A stretch of DNA of 32,902 nt from assembly GCA_015852425.1 (NCBI GenBank), contig JAAAIG010000283.1, positions 444-33,345 on the forward strand, written 5' to 3'. The notes under the pieces were generated by a model that was not told the DNA's origin, searched no databases, and saw only the letters and a program-made list of their open reading frames with translations. This document shows, in pieces, positions 8,092-23,012 of this stretch (its first letter is position 1; the number at the start of each line of letters is the position of its first letter). A program made the translations under genes and the position numbers. Source of the DNA: Gryganskiella cystojenkinii (lineage: Eukaryota > Mortierellomycota > Mortierellomycetes > Mortierellales > Mortierellaceae).

Positions 8092-10619
8092 TTAGATGAA
8101 CTCGCGAGGCCTGGTGCCTGATCCGTTCGAGTTAAAGTCAAAGACTAGGCCTCCAATACGGAAGGCAAGCTCATCGGTCTCGGGACGGGTCGCGGCCTCG
8201 GCATAGACACGGACCACGTCCTCCGTGCCCGAAGGACGAACGAAGGAACGACCATCCCTGAACTTGAGAACAATCGCATCAATCGCCTCCTGAAGACCAA
8301 CGGGTTCGACCAACTTGCGCTCAGCATCAACCGTTTTGAAGATGGAGCGCTCCTTCACGACGACCTTGACCAAACGGTTAGGCAAATCTGTGTAAGCCTG
8401 GTCCCAGATCTTTGGGGTCCACTGTCTCTGGGTCAAGATGGTCTCGACCAAAAGCAAATCCGAGAAGGCATCACCGACAGTCTGGTTGATCACCTCAGAC
8501 AAGGCACGGAGGGAACGAACGGCCGTGGCCTGGGCGGGGGAGGAGCCTTCGGTCGAATAGATGGTCTTCAAGGCAGTGGGGCTGAAAACAACAGTGCCAT
8601 GTCCGTTGGCTTCAAAGTAGACTCCGACATCGTACTTCAAAGCCTCATGATGAAGATGCTTGACTCCGGTCGATACACAAGACACGGGCACGTTCTAAAA
8701 ATAACGTCATGAAAAACTGATAGTTAGCATGGATAAAAAATGTCATTGTGCAGATATTTTGTAAAAAATCCTGAACTGGACACTTGACATACCAAGGTGT
8801 TGCGGAGGTATTGGGTCGAGGCACCGTTAGCATAAGCGGTCTGAACGACACCGACCGAGATGTTGTCGATACCGGCGGCTTTGACGAGATCAATAATGAA
8901 CATGGCGGCGAGACCAGCAATCTTGTCACCATCCAACAGCTTGAAAGTGTTGTCTATTCGTGGAGAAGAGTGGATCGCCTATCAGTCTTCTGGTCTGGCC
9001 TATTTGTTCAATCTGATCCCCAGATTTTACTTTGTTGATTGACGTGTTTTCTTCTCCTTACCTTCATCCATGTAGTAGTAAACGATACGATCGGCATCAC
9101 CGTCAAAGGAAGCGCAGCGATCCTGGGGAGTAATCTTGAGGCCGACAGGGGCACGTTGTCCTGTCTTGACGAAATCGGCACCAGACTAAATTACAAAAAA
9201 AAAGGCAAGGAGGTTTGTTCCCCTGAATTTTAGATATGGTACCAATCAATCATGTTCTGTTATCTTGCATAACAAGCAGGGGACGCAATTGATCTCGTCG
9301 TCGCCAAATGATCAATGAAAACAGAAAATATGATGGACTTACGTTGAGATTAAGCTTGCTGGAGTTGTCAATGTCATCGTTCACGATCTTGACAGCAAAG
9401 GAATCACCAAGGAAGGGCAGGAACTCCTTGAACTTGGGAGCACCGACACCATTGGCACAATCCAAGATAATGGGTGACAGCTTGGGCTTTCCTTCGACCA
9501 AGATCTTGTAAGCGGCTGCCAATTTCTTGTAGTAACCCTCCACAGTAGGCTCACCATAGGACTCAGGCGTGCCTGCAGTGTTGAGACAACGGGTAAGGTA
9601 ATGCAACTGAGGGGTGGTGAGGATACCATAATCGGTTGATTGAGCGTCCAGAACTTTCAGTCCATCGACCAAGGCAGCGACAAGCGACTCTCCACTGGGA
9701 CGGGTATCGCGTCCATACACAACATTGGCGGGGTTGGTAAGATCAATCTTCAACGACGAGACCATGACGTGAATATAATCAAGAACCTGCTCGTTCGTTT
9801 GAGCGTTCGAGAGGGCTGTGGCATGGGCTTCCCAGGAACCCTCGAGCATCTCGCCCATAGGATCGACCAACTTGACACCGTTGTCCTATTATGCAAACAT
9901 GAATAAAACACTTCCCTGTCAGTTTTGCCCTTGTCCATCGGTTTTTAGTCAATGTGAACCGCCAGAGAAATTGCTTTCGTTTTTTGTCCTTACAGCAGCG
10001 GGGTTGTGGGAGGCAGTGATCATGACACCAATGACCTTGCCTCCGAGCTTCTTTGAACGCAAGGCAGCAATGATTCCAGTGCGGAAGATCACAGAGTCGA
10101 GCAAATCAGCCCTAGTGAATGCAATGCGATAATTGGAATTTAGCATTTCCCTCGTTTTCTCCTTGGCCACGTTTCGCACACGCCTTCCGCGTCTTCCGGT
10201 TTATCCTTTTGAGCCACTTTTTTCATGTCATCCACTGGCTGTCCCACGTTAAAACCACAAAGACCGAAAGAAGAAAAGGTGTGCATGATCGATCTCTCCT
10301 TTTGGTTTTCCAGGGGCAGAGGGGACAAAGACAAAAGCGTGAGAACTCCTTTATCTTCTTCAAGGCTTAAGTTTTTTTTTCCAACCAACTCTCGCGAATG
10401 CAATGCAACGCAATAGTGGCAATTGGTAATGAATGACCCCTACTCCTGATCAGGTTCCTGTCCGTTTTCACCTCTTTCCTGCCGTCCTGAAAGCTCCAAA
10501 AAACGAAAAAAGAAAACTTACTTCATACGGAAACCAGCGGTACCGTAGGTGAAGGTCGTGTCGGGCTTGGGGTGCAAATCTGAGAGGGCATTGAGGTTGT
10601 GGACGTTGATAGAGGCCAT
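8092..10619 (-). CDS. PCM1: Phosphoacetylglucosamine mutase (N-acetylglucosamine-phosphate mutase)
   Basis: Cytosolic enzyme interconverting GlcNAc-6-phosphate and GlcNAc-1-phosphate, the third step from fructose-6-phosphate to UDP-GlcNAc. Exons on the minus strand: 10619-10522, 10111-9994, 9885-9343, 9185-9062, 8953-8793, 8694-8092, giving 548 residues (yeast Pcm1 has 557). Three signatures of the alpha-D-phosphohexomutase superfamily are intact: ITASHNP with the phosphoserine Ser67, the Mg-binding DGDADR at 281-286, and the phosphate-binding RPSGTED at 501-507. YGTAGFR near residue 25 and FEANGHGT are specific to the GlcNAc branch rather than glucose mutases. I chose Met at 10619 (context CAACATGG) because the protein then aligns with family N-termini; an in-frame ATG at 10661 would add 14 residues. 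The first intron is 410 nt, far longer than the others. Confidence 0.95.
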
Positions 10620-11166
10620 GTTGACAGAGGAAGATGTGTTTTTCTGTTCGGCAAGAAGCATTTGATGAAGAAAAGAGAAGAAAAGAAATGAGAGGGGGAA
10701 ACAATTAAAGTTGAATGGGATGAAATGAAAAGAAAAAAAAGATGTGAAAAATTTCCCACTTTCCCTTCTATTTTTAAGTATAAAATCAGCGGGGTTTCTC
10801 TTTCTATTCTTTGCTTGTCTTGAAAGCGCGCTCTCTGGTTCCCTTGAGCCGTTTTCGTCGCGTTTAACATCCTCGTTTCTCACTATCCATTTTAGCTGGA
10901 ACCCAGAAAGTTATGAATAAAAAATGAGGAAGATTGATTGTGTGCTAAAAGAGCCAAGAACACAATCACACACGAACAATCATCGTATACCTTGTGTTTG
11001 AATTTTCTTTTTTTGTGATATTATCGCTACTGTAGAAACTGAGTGGTATCGCTATCTGAAAGAATAAGGGTATGCGTGTATGGGTGTGTGTGTGTGTGTA
11101 TGTGTGTATGTGCGTGTGTGTGTGTGTGTGTGAGTGTGCGTGTGCTCGTAGTTATTTTTTCTAATC
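10620..11166. promoter_or_regulatory. PCM1 promoter and FYVE-gene 3' region
   Basis: 547 bases between the PCM1 start and the FYVE-gene stop, both minus strand. The part nearest PCM1 is pyrimidine-rich on the minus strand. The part nearest the FYVE stop contains a long GT microsatellite. No motif of clear function is seen. Confidence 0.5.
11084..11145 (+). repeat. Imperfect (GT)n microsatellite
   Basis: About 60 bases of GT repeats broken by single A or C substitutions, starting 22 bases downstream of the FYVE-gene stop. It would appear as (AC)n in that transcript's 3' UTR. Confidence 0.9.
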
Positions 11167-14100
11167 TCAACTCAACTCTCGATACATGGGTCCACAGGCT
11201 TGTTGGGTATACTGGATCTGTTCTTCTTGAAACGTCAAAATTGGAGCGTTCGAACGTGTCTCGCCATGGGGTCCCACGGCTTCTTCGTAGCCGTGATCAT
11301 GTTGACCATAACCGGAAGCCCCGTTCGGATTCCTATCAAAGTAATCAGCTTGGCCGTTGTAGTGTTGATGTTGCTGCTGCTGTGAATACGGGTTGGCGAC
11401 ATAGCTGGTCTGACCCAGAGGTGAGTGTCTACGAACACCATTATTATACTGCTGTTGGTGATGCTGTTGCTGGTGGTAATGTTGCTGATCTGCCATGGTC
11501 GGGTCCATATCCTCCGCTGAGAGATACCGACCACCATGCTGCTGTGGACCATGGGGACCGTTTGCTCGACCAACCCCATTATGTGCAACGCTGGTTCCAG
11601 CGTGAGGTCCAAGACTCGAGTATCCATGATTTGGTCTGTACCCGTTTCGAGCACCAAGAGACCCATAATACTTGGCGATCGAGTTGCATCTTGGAACCGG
11701 TTTCAACAGTTCGCGTTCGCAACCGACGCAGATCCTGGCAAGACAGACCTCCCCAACACCACCAGAACTCATCCTTCGAGACATCGTGATCGGTGGCGTG
11801 AGGAGACTGGCATCGTTCTGAAGACCCCCGGATGCACCGGCCATCAACAAGTGGTGAGCTCCACCATTGATACTGCCTGTCCTCAAAATCGAAGAAGAAC
11901 TCGATCGCCGACCAGTGGCTGCGAACGAGATCGCCAACGGGTTAAGAGAATGAGGCGAGTGGAGCAAGTAGCCACCATGATGATGGGGATGAAGGTGACT
12001 GCTCTCGGCTGCGGTTGCGTCTATACTACCACGTCTGGAATCCGACCCGTTGTATGCAGGACCGTTGACACCGGCACCTCCTGGACCTACGGCAGAAGCG
12101 CCGTTCGCAAACAGACCGAAAATACTCATACGGGATTTCTTGGTCGCTCCGGGGGCCATCTGCCAAGAACCTCGACGGCCGTTGCCGCTGCCACTGCCAC
12201 TCCCACTTCGATGACCCATGCTGACGCCTCCGAGGTAGCCATTCGCGCCACCACCGCCGTTCACGACGCCGAGACCGGGTTGCCCAACGAGCGCGCCAAG
12301 ACCGCCACCGACGACACCTTCGCCATTGGGTCCCACCGGTCCAGCGACGAGTCCTGTCTCGACTGCGGTTCGAACCGGATGCAGTGGAGGGAGTGTATCG
12401 ATCCAGAGCGAGTGTCGTTGAATGTCTACACGACGGCTCCATCGTGCTAACTGGGACTGTTGGACATAAACACAGTTCTTGGCGTCCATGAGGATTTCGG
12501 CACTGGCACATTTGCCACAAAAGATATCACCGCATTTTCGACAATGATGGCGAGGGTTGGTGAGACGATGAAACGGTGCAAAGCAGTAGGCGCAAGACTC
12601 GCGAGAATCATCGGGCTAAAATAAAATAGTATTCAAAAAAAAAGAAATGGTTAGTAAATTGATTTATGAAAATTGAGTGAAGGAGTGAGAAATAACGGGA
12701 TAAAAATTACCTTCCAATGTCGTTTGTCAATCGTCACGCTCGCTTTGAACCATCGAGAAGGTCTCCACCAAGGGGCAGAATCATTGACCGATTTCGAGAT
12801 TGGAACTGTGGAACTCAATTCTTGGCGTCCTTGTTGTTTATAACTCATCTTTGTGATCTCGTTCCTTGATAGAGTCCTCAGACTCCGGATCGACTGATGA
12901 AACTCTTTAACGTTGTCCCTCGCCATCACGGGGACTGTCGGTAACTTGGACAACTTCGCTTCCGCAGACGTGGTTGCAACTTTGGAGAGACTCGGCAAAC
13001 TTGGCTTGATCTTTAGGGCAGGTTCGGTCGGGAAAAGAGAGTAGTGCCAGGACACATGTTTCCGTCCATTGCGCTTACCAGAGGCTCTTGGGAAAGTATG
13101 GCAGCTGATCGAAGATCGAAGAGCCGGTCTAACAGCTTGCAAGGTATTTGAACCGCTGGCACTCCCAGACTCCGAACCAGCGATGTCGTTCGAGGTGGAC
13201 GAGGTCGATACTTGCGCAGAAGACCCAACAGGCTCAGATCCCTCCTCGGGGATATCGCCATCGGACTTGATTCGAAGTCTTCGCCCAGTCAGAGCCCCTA
13301 GGGATGTTGAACCGCCATCACTGGCGCTGGGGATGGCGACGACCGCCAAATTGGCAGATGGACTCACATTCTTCATAGGAGAGAAATCATCAGGTAATGG
13401 AAGGGTAACAGCAGCATCAGCAAACCTTGACCTCCGTCTCCTTTGGTTTTCTGTTGAGGTAGTGGTACCATCGCTACTGCTCGTAGACGAGTCACGGTCC
13501 GTGTGGGACGGGAGCTTTACCTCGACTCCAGAGTCTGTTCGTCGCGGTCGATTCGGTTCCTGAACGTTGGTGACTTTTGAGAGAGCGGAGGTGCCATTTT
13601 GAGGCCCCAGAGGCGACCGTCGATATTGTTCTGAATGGGTCGAAGTCGTAGTGTGGGTTGTTCCCTGACTACTAGACTTTGCGTCGTCGTAGAATCCAGC
13701 TGCTGAAACGGGTCTTGCAGATGACTTTGTCGCTGATGAAGATTCCGCCCAGACGTCAATCAGAGCTGGTCGAAGAGCTACAGGTGGGTGCTGTCCCTGA
13801 TGTTGTGGATGGTGATGATGATGTCCGAATGCAGGCCCGGCGGTACGGAACCCAAGTTGGTGGTGTTGATGATGGTTGACTTGCAAGTCTGGTTGAGTAG
13901 CCTCGCCCAAAAGAGCCGTGAGGCTCGACCGTCGAACGACTTGCTTCGTGATGGCCCGCTTTTGCAAGAAATGTTCGTCCAGACGCGGTTGACGGTAATG
14001 GCTGTAATACGAACGATGATGATAAGGTCCTCGCTTGACTCGAGCATCCCTGGCCCCGTAGTGGTACTCTTGAAGGGACCCGTCCTCCTCTTCATCGTCA

Positions 14101-15542
14101 TCTTCATCATCTTCCTCCTCCTCGTCTTCAGAGTAAGAGTAATCGTCCTCACCTTCTTGGGTATCGTCCTCTTCTTCATCGTACTCGTCCTCATCGTCCT
14201 CCTCTTCTTCATCGTCATCCTCAACGTAAGGGACCATCCGTGCCTTGTTATCGTTGGCGACCTGAGGAGCGATGGGCGGTAGACCGTTCGAGACGTGCTG
14301 TTGTTGACGATGAAGATGATCTCGTTGCTGTTGGTGTTGTTGCTGTCGTTCCTCCGACGTTCTTGAGCGCGCCTGAGTAACATGCCTCCTCCGAGACTCT
14401 TCTTTTCCATCGTCATCCTCCGAGATACTGTTACTTTGATCCTCATCCTCGTCATGTGTCAACGGACGAACCTGCGAGGGCCCGCTGACACTGTTATGGG
14501 TAGGCCTGGTTGCTATTGCTGGCGCCACCAACTCTCCATTGTCAACACTGATTTGGCTGTTACTACGGTCAGAGAGCATGGAGCTTGCTGCCTCGACATG
14601 ATGATGTTGATGCTGATGATTACTGCCCTCTTCCTCTTCCTTGGGCCAGGCATTAGTCGCGATGGTCAGCTGCATCACTAATTCCTGTTGAGCTTTTTGA
14701 ACACTGTCCTGACGCTCGACTTGTTCTTGAAGTGTTTGGGGGCCGTTTGAGTCCTCTGGGTAGAATTGAGTCGGTTGTTGGAGGCCGTGTCGTTGTCGTT
14801 GCGGGTGTGGAGGAGGGTTCATAATGTTATTATTGTTGTGGTAAGGGGGATGGTGTTGCGGTGGTAAAGGTGGTCGTGCTGCGTTTGATTCGGTGAGTCT
14901 GGTGTTGTTGTTTGTGTTTGTGTTGTTATTGTTATTGTCGAGGTCCTCAACGTTGTTTTTGGAGTTTTGATGCTGGTGAGCCCTTGCCGTGGTAGTTGTT
15001 GTCATGCTTGTTACAGTGGTGGATGACCGCACGGGCGCGACCTTGTGAAAGGACGGGAGTTGTTGTTCTGTGTGGTCACTCTCTCCCTCGTACTCCTCCT
15101 CCCCTTCTTCGCTATCGTAATCGCTATCATCCAATTCGTCTTCATCATATTCACTCTCCTCGTCTTCATCGTATTCCTCCTCGTCTTCTACCACCTCTTC
15201 AACAGAATAATGATGAAGGACGGCCATGGTCGTTGTTGGTTGTGGTGGTGGCGGTGGCCGTTGCAGTCCGTCGGATGTGGGGGGTGTGGGTAATGACGTT
15301 TTTGTCGTTGAGGAGGGGGGGATTGTCGCTGACGAGCAAGGATCCCGTGTTTGATCCCTTGATTGTTCCTGGGTCGTCCTTGTCGTCGTCGATACGATTC
15401 TAGTTCCTGCTTTATTAGAAGAGACGATGGTGATTTGAGAAGGAGGCAGAGGAGGAAGCGGGGCCAACAAGGAGGGATTCTTCTCTACGAGCAGCACCTG
15501 ACTTTGTTGACGGGGCGCGTGAACGTGTTGAGCGACCATCAT
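11167..15542 (-). CDS. Large FYVE zinc-finger protein with an insertion inside the finger
   Basis: Probable PI3P-binding endosomal or vacuolar protein. Two exons, 15542-12711 and 12615-11167, give 1426 residues. The first ~900 are disordered: Pro/Gln/His/Asn tracts and two strongly acidic blocks (about 115-158 and 440-487). The finger begins at the splice junction with WKPD (943-946, the WxxD motif), then CAYC (952/955), RHHCRKCG (966-973) and CGKC (977/980). The final pair, ARICVGC (1240/1243), comes only after ~259 residues of Gly/Ser/Ala-rich sequence, where FYVE domains normally have about 20. All four Cys pairs and the RHHC basic patch are therefore present, but split. The C-terminal ~180 residues are Gln/His/Tyr/Gly-rich. 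The insert has no stop and continuous frame, so it looks coding. FYVE identity is strong; a specific orthologue (for example Pib2-like) cannot be assigned. Confidence 0.85.
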
Positions 15543-17385
15543 GTGTGCTCAGAGACAGAGACAGGGAGGGAGAGAGAGTGAGAGAAAAAAGAGAGTTTCG
15601 TGATTTTTGTGTGTATGTGGAGGAAAGAATTGAAAGGGTTTGTATGAAAGGAACAAAGAGCCGACGGTTGCGGCTGGTGAGTACTCCTGAGAGTATACTT
15701 TTTGTTGCGTCGGATGATGTTGTGTAAAACAAAGGTGTGTTATCGAGACGAATTGGTTGTTATGTAGAAGGACAACAAAAGAGACAAGGTTTTTAGTTGT
15801 TTGTTGCCAGTCGATTGCTCAAGCGACAACGAATGTGGTCTGGAGAGTGGGAGGAGAAAGAGAAAGAGAAAGAGAAAGAGAAGGAGAAAGAGTGTGTGTA
15901 GGTATGGAGGTTGAGTTGAGGGAAAATAAACTTGGGTGAGAAAAAAGGTGTCAGGGTCAAAAGGGTGCTGGTCGGCTGTTCAGAGGTCAGGCAAGCAAAA
16001 GAACAAAAGGGGCAGATAGGAAGAAGAGAAGACACAAAAATTACAGGCGATGGAAAGAAAACAAAAAAGAAGCAAGTTTTACAAAACAAAGTGAAAGAAA
16101 GAAAGGAAAACAAAAAGGAAAAGGGAAAAGAGACAAGTCAAAGCGGAAAGATCCTCAATGGGTGGCACAAGGGTGGGGGGTTGGTGTTGCTTTGAATCTG
16201 TACTGTAGAGAGTAAAAAAAGAAAGTAAAAAAAAAAAAAAAAAAATGAACGTCGAATGAGAGAGAAATAAGATAAGAAATAGAACTCCCAACCCGATCAG
16301 AAAACAAAAAGAAAACCCCTACCAGAAAACTTGAAGAAAGACTTATGACGAAGCCGATGATGATGCCTGGTATTGTTGTTGTCAAAAGTCGTGGTCTTGT
16401 GCGTTGTCCTTTTGTGTGAATGGCGTAAAAGAGAACAAAATTTTGAGGAAAAAAAAGAGGGGGGAAAGGGGAAGGAAGGGGACAATGTGTCCACTATCTC
16501 TCTGTCTCTTTCTCTCTATGTTCATCCAACGAACACGCGGACAACCGCATCGCATTGCATAGTCCATCCTGCAAGGAACTATTGAACAACATGCTATACC
16601 ATTGCACGATCGAAAAGAGAGAAAGAGGATCCATCTCAGAAGGGGCTTTTGTGGGTTGTTTGTTGATTCAGGGCAGTAGCATGATTGTGGGAGGAGGAGG
16701 AAGAGTCTTCCTATCTTTTTTTTTTTTTTTGCGCTTCCTTTCGAGTCTGGGTCTTTGTCTTTCCCGACCAACTCTTTCGGCTGGAGTCCGTTTCATGTCC
16801 GAGGATCCAAAAACCGGGGTGATCAACAAAGGGACACCCTTTTTGATTCTCCCTTTCTCTCCATCTCTTTCTCGCACTTTCTCTCACTTTGCTGCTGCGT
16901 GACGGGGAGGCAGATCATGTCCCACTTTTTATGTTGTTGCCGAACAACCAAACCTTATTTGACAAGGAGTAAAGGCAAACATTTTTAGGTAGGGATGCGA
17001 ATCTCGAAAGGCGACAGGTTTGGATAACCAAAGCCTGCATGGGACAATGTGATGGCGTGGCAAACAATAAATAAATGACCCAGGTGAGCAGGGAGGAGGA
17101 TCGGTCTCTTTCGTTTCATGTCCTGCATTCGTATTCCTCCCGAAATTACAAAACAGAACGGAAGGACGACGCATGTGTCCAGATGTTTTTGTTTTTGAAC
17201 GGGCTCCATCCTTCTACAAAATATGTTCCGTCGAAGATGAGCCAAAAGTCTGGGAGAAGAAAAACAAAAAAACAACTCAAGAGTCGTGGTTGCACAAGAC
17301 CGAGGACGGGAACAATTAGCGCAATTGCTACATCAGCATCAATCATCAATAAACTACATGACGTTTCTTTGACCTTTGGTAACTC
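15543..17385. promoter_or_regulatory. Intergenic region upstream of the FYVE gene
   Basis: About 1.8 kb between the FYVE-gene start and the end of the RbfA-like gene. On the minus strand it is heavily C/T-rich for the first ~900 bases, including the TTTCTC microsatellite and T-runs, consistent with a long pyrimidine-rich leader. Open frames on either strand here are repetitive or lack recognisable features. No RNA gene recognised. Confidence 0.5.
15851..15892 (+). repeat. (GAGAAA)n purine microsatellite
   Basis: About seven near-perfect GAGAAA units. It lies ~310 bases before the FYVE start and reads as TTTCTC on that gene's coding strand. Confidence 0.9.
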
Positions 17386-18527
17386 TCATCGACGGCGAGG
17401 ATCACCAGCGGAGCCAGTTCTTTTTATTTCGTCGGACTGTTCCTTCAAAGTGAAAGTGGTCTCTGTACGATGGTCGTGCTCTCGAACTTGCTTCTCAAGA
17501 GCGGTCCAGAGATTATCCATGTCTGCATTTAGATCGCTTTGACGTTTCAATTGAAAGCTAAGTCTAGAAGACGTGGATGTCCGAGCATGACGAGCCAACA
17601 TGGCCCTGAATGCAGGCGCGTGATTTGAAACAGCTTCTGCTATCTCGTCCTAATAGATATAGATATTTAAAAAATAATATCGACGTGTTCAGTTGATGCA
17701 CTTTGTTCAAACAGAGCCAATGTTCCAATCGCGCAGTAAGAAGAGCCAAAAAGGCAGAAAAAGGTTTCAGCACACGAAAAAAGGACGACCTACTGCTGTC
17801 ACACGGCTAGTTGGTTTCGGTCGATACCAAAGTTGAAAAGTCGTTCTGTCAGGTAACAGTTTGATCTCTGTGATATCAAAGTAATCTCGATGGAAATAAG
17901 GATGAGGAAGGACATCGCGAGCGTAAGCCTGTTCCAATGCTCTGGAAGCCACATTTTCGAACCCTGCCTTTTTGCTCGAAGAAAGCTTTTTTGCCACCGA
18001 TCTAGGTTGGTCCTCGTCATCGACAGATTGTTCTAAAATGGGATCATTGCCTTCCATGATATGTCCGTCTTCCTGTTCTGGGCGCCATTTGCTGGCCGCG
18101 ATCTTCTTGGGAGAGCGCGACCGGTCTACGCCCAAGTTTGCCTCCTTTTACAATAGGAAGAAAAAAAGACAAATGTTAATGGCCGGACTAACAACGCAAT
18201 AGTCCCTGGCCAGGCAAAGTGTAAAAACTATTGAATTCTGCTCACTGATTTCCGGATGGCCCGCTTGTTTGGGTTGAACAAAGTCCTGTATTTCCCCGGG
18301 ATCGCAACTTCCTCAAGGATAGTCTTCCGAAGCGTTTCAGTTGAGCCTGTGTCATTTTGCCATCTTGAATCTCGTGATTTGAAGTTTCGTTTTCCTTCGA
18401 GGCATTGACCAGAATGAGAAAAAGATCGGCATGCTGGATATTGCCGAGAGGGTATCCTGTTTGCTGTATAAGACGAAATTATTGAACGAACTCCAGCCAC
18501 TATCCTGGACCTTGAGATGCCTTGCAT
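17386..18527 (-). CDS. Probable mitochondrial ribosome-binding factor A-like protein
   Basis: Exons 18527-18246, 18144-17794 and 17649-17386 give 298 residues. The N-terminus is Arg/Ser-rich and free of acidic residues for ~40 positions (MQGISRSRIVAGVRS...), as in mitochondrial targeting peptides. The conserved-looking part (about 145-270) contains LEQAYARDVL, FDITEIKLLPDRTTFQLWY, an Ala-rich helix (DEIAEAVSNHAPAFRAML), then SRLSFQL and MDNLWTALEKQ. This order (strand carrying 'v-v-l-pD-s-a-vyw', helix, 'P/S-L-F--D', small helix) resembles RbfA, which matures the small-subunit rRNA. The match is by pattern only and the family is divergent, so treat it as tentative. The start gives a proper presequence; an in-frame ATG at 18671 exists. 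The start lies only 197 bases beyond the GFA1 stop on the same strand. Confidence 0.55.
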
Positions 18528-18723
18528 GCTGATGATTGATGTTTCCTGAAAGAAAAGGGAAAAGGTGGTGAATGCAACATGCTTGAAAAGTGCAATTTGT
18601 GACTGCCTTTGGATAATGTCTCGTTTATTGGTGGCAAAAAATCGTGAAACTGATTCACGGGGAGGGAACAAGAAAAGCAGAAAACAAGTCGTGAGGGGAC
18701 ATTTCAGAAACGGTCTTCACATT

Positions 18724-21716
<2,993 letters not shown>

Positions 21717-23012
21717 ATTGGTATAGTTGAAAGGAGAGTGAGGAATGAGACACTTGGGGGTATAGGAATGTAGCTGGAAATGTCAGAATGAGAGTAAGGG
21801 AAAGGTGGTAATGGAGAAGGAGAGAGGTTTGATGGAATGAACAAAGAAGAGAATGAGAAAAGAGAAAGGAGTTCAGAAAATATAAAGAGGAAAAGAGGAG
21901 ACGCGTGCGGAGACTTTTACTCTTTTTGCAGTTGCCCTGCTCTGCGTGGTTCCTGTCCATCCTGCCCTTTTTTTTTTCTTCTGCCTTCCCGCCTGCATCA
22001 CTCTCCTTGTTCTCGCAAACCCTCTTCCTCCCCTGTCATTTTCTTTTCATGCTTATCGGGATGGGAGACAAGTGAACAACAGCAGTGCAGTGCGACCAGT
22101 GTGAAAAGATAAAGAAAGCCAATAAGGAACGAGATCTGCCCAGGTGGGTAACCAAACTCAGGCGGTGACCCTCTCACTGTTCCTATTCCTTCAACAGCCC
22201 CCTTGGAGGCAGTTTACATTACATGTGTCCTGTACGGCTGTACATTGGGCACGCGACCTCGAGGTAAGAGGGAGCGTCGAAAAGAAGGAGATTACAAGGT
22301 GCCATCGCGTAACAACCGGTCAAGGAGCCAGAGCGCAGCACGAAGCACGAAGAGGAGCACAGGCTTTATCTTGGCTTTCGTTAGAATAAAAATAATCGCG
22401 TTTAAAAAGCCTTGATAAATTAAATGATAGACTTAAAAAGTTAATGTGGGGGCTGCGGCACGAAGAAGAATCGGTCATTCCCACTGGTCCCCTTTCCAGC
22501 ATTTTTCCCATTTCCAGAGAGTGATGACACGATTCGTGTAAAGCACGTTATTCGTCGAAGACTTTATCTTCAGTTGCATGACAACTTGCATGGGTCTGGT
22601 GACCTTGGCACATTGCTTTTTCATCAACCATTCTTTATTCTCCTTAATCTCCTTCCCTCTTTTTACTTTTCAACTCTCAGCAAACAAAGTTAACTAGCAC
22701 ACTCTCACTCACACACTCTCTCCACTCTCTCCACTTTCTCCTGTACATCACCTCTTTTACTTCCGGTCAACTCAACTCGACTCGCCCTGTCTCATTACTT
22801 CGCCTCCCCCTTCTCGCACCGTGTCCCCTTTTCGCCTCTCTTTTTATTTTTGCACAGTCGAATTCCTTTCTCGCTCTCTCTCTTCTCTCTCTCTCTCTCA
22901 CTTCCCTCTCAAAACCAAAACAGACATATTCCCTCCCACTCCCATCCCTAAACAACCTTGGTCTCGACAACGATAAACACAACCCCCACGACCTCCCTGC
23001 AAAGGTCACCCA
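21717..23012. promoter_or_regulatory. Divergent promoter region GFA1 / ATG1
   Basis: About 1.3 kb. The GFA1 side is C/T-rich on the minus strand and has ACGCGT at 21901-21906. The ATG1 side (about 22640-22980) is C/T-rich on the plus strand, with CACTCTC-type repeats, an apparent long pyrimidine leader. TTGCATG occurs twice at 22574-22580 and 22586-22592. No gene is recognised between. Confidence 0.5.

Noticed and set aside
10140..10403. 87-codon minus-strand frame inside PCM1 intron 1
   Set aside because: The flanking exons splice cleanly across it, and its sequence has no match to the enzyme or any family I know.
11043..12450. Long open frames on the plus strand (about 250 and 300 codons) opposite the FYVE gene
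   Set aside because: They are antisense shadows of a GC-rich, low-complexity coding exon. They show no family features, while the minus frame carries a complete set of FYVE motifs.
11785..12480. Possible hidden intron that would rejoin the two halves of the FYVE finger
   Set aside because: The segment has no stops, keeps frame and is compositionally like the rest of the protein, whereas introns here are short and full of stops. Kept as coding, with RNA-seq named as the test.
13778..15403. Open frames in other registers across the acidic and poly-Asn blocks of the FYVE gene
   Set aside because: Repetitive codons (GAx, AAC, CAG) keep all frames open. The minus frame starting at 15542 is continuous and splices in frame into the zinc finger.
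17075..17542. 155-codon plus-strand frame antisense to the end of the RbfA-like gene
   Set aside because: No recognisable features, no promoter-like context, and it overlaps a better supported gene.
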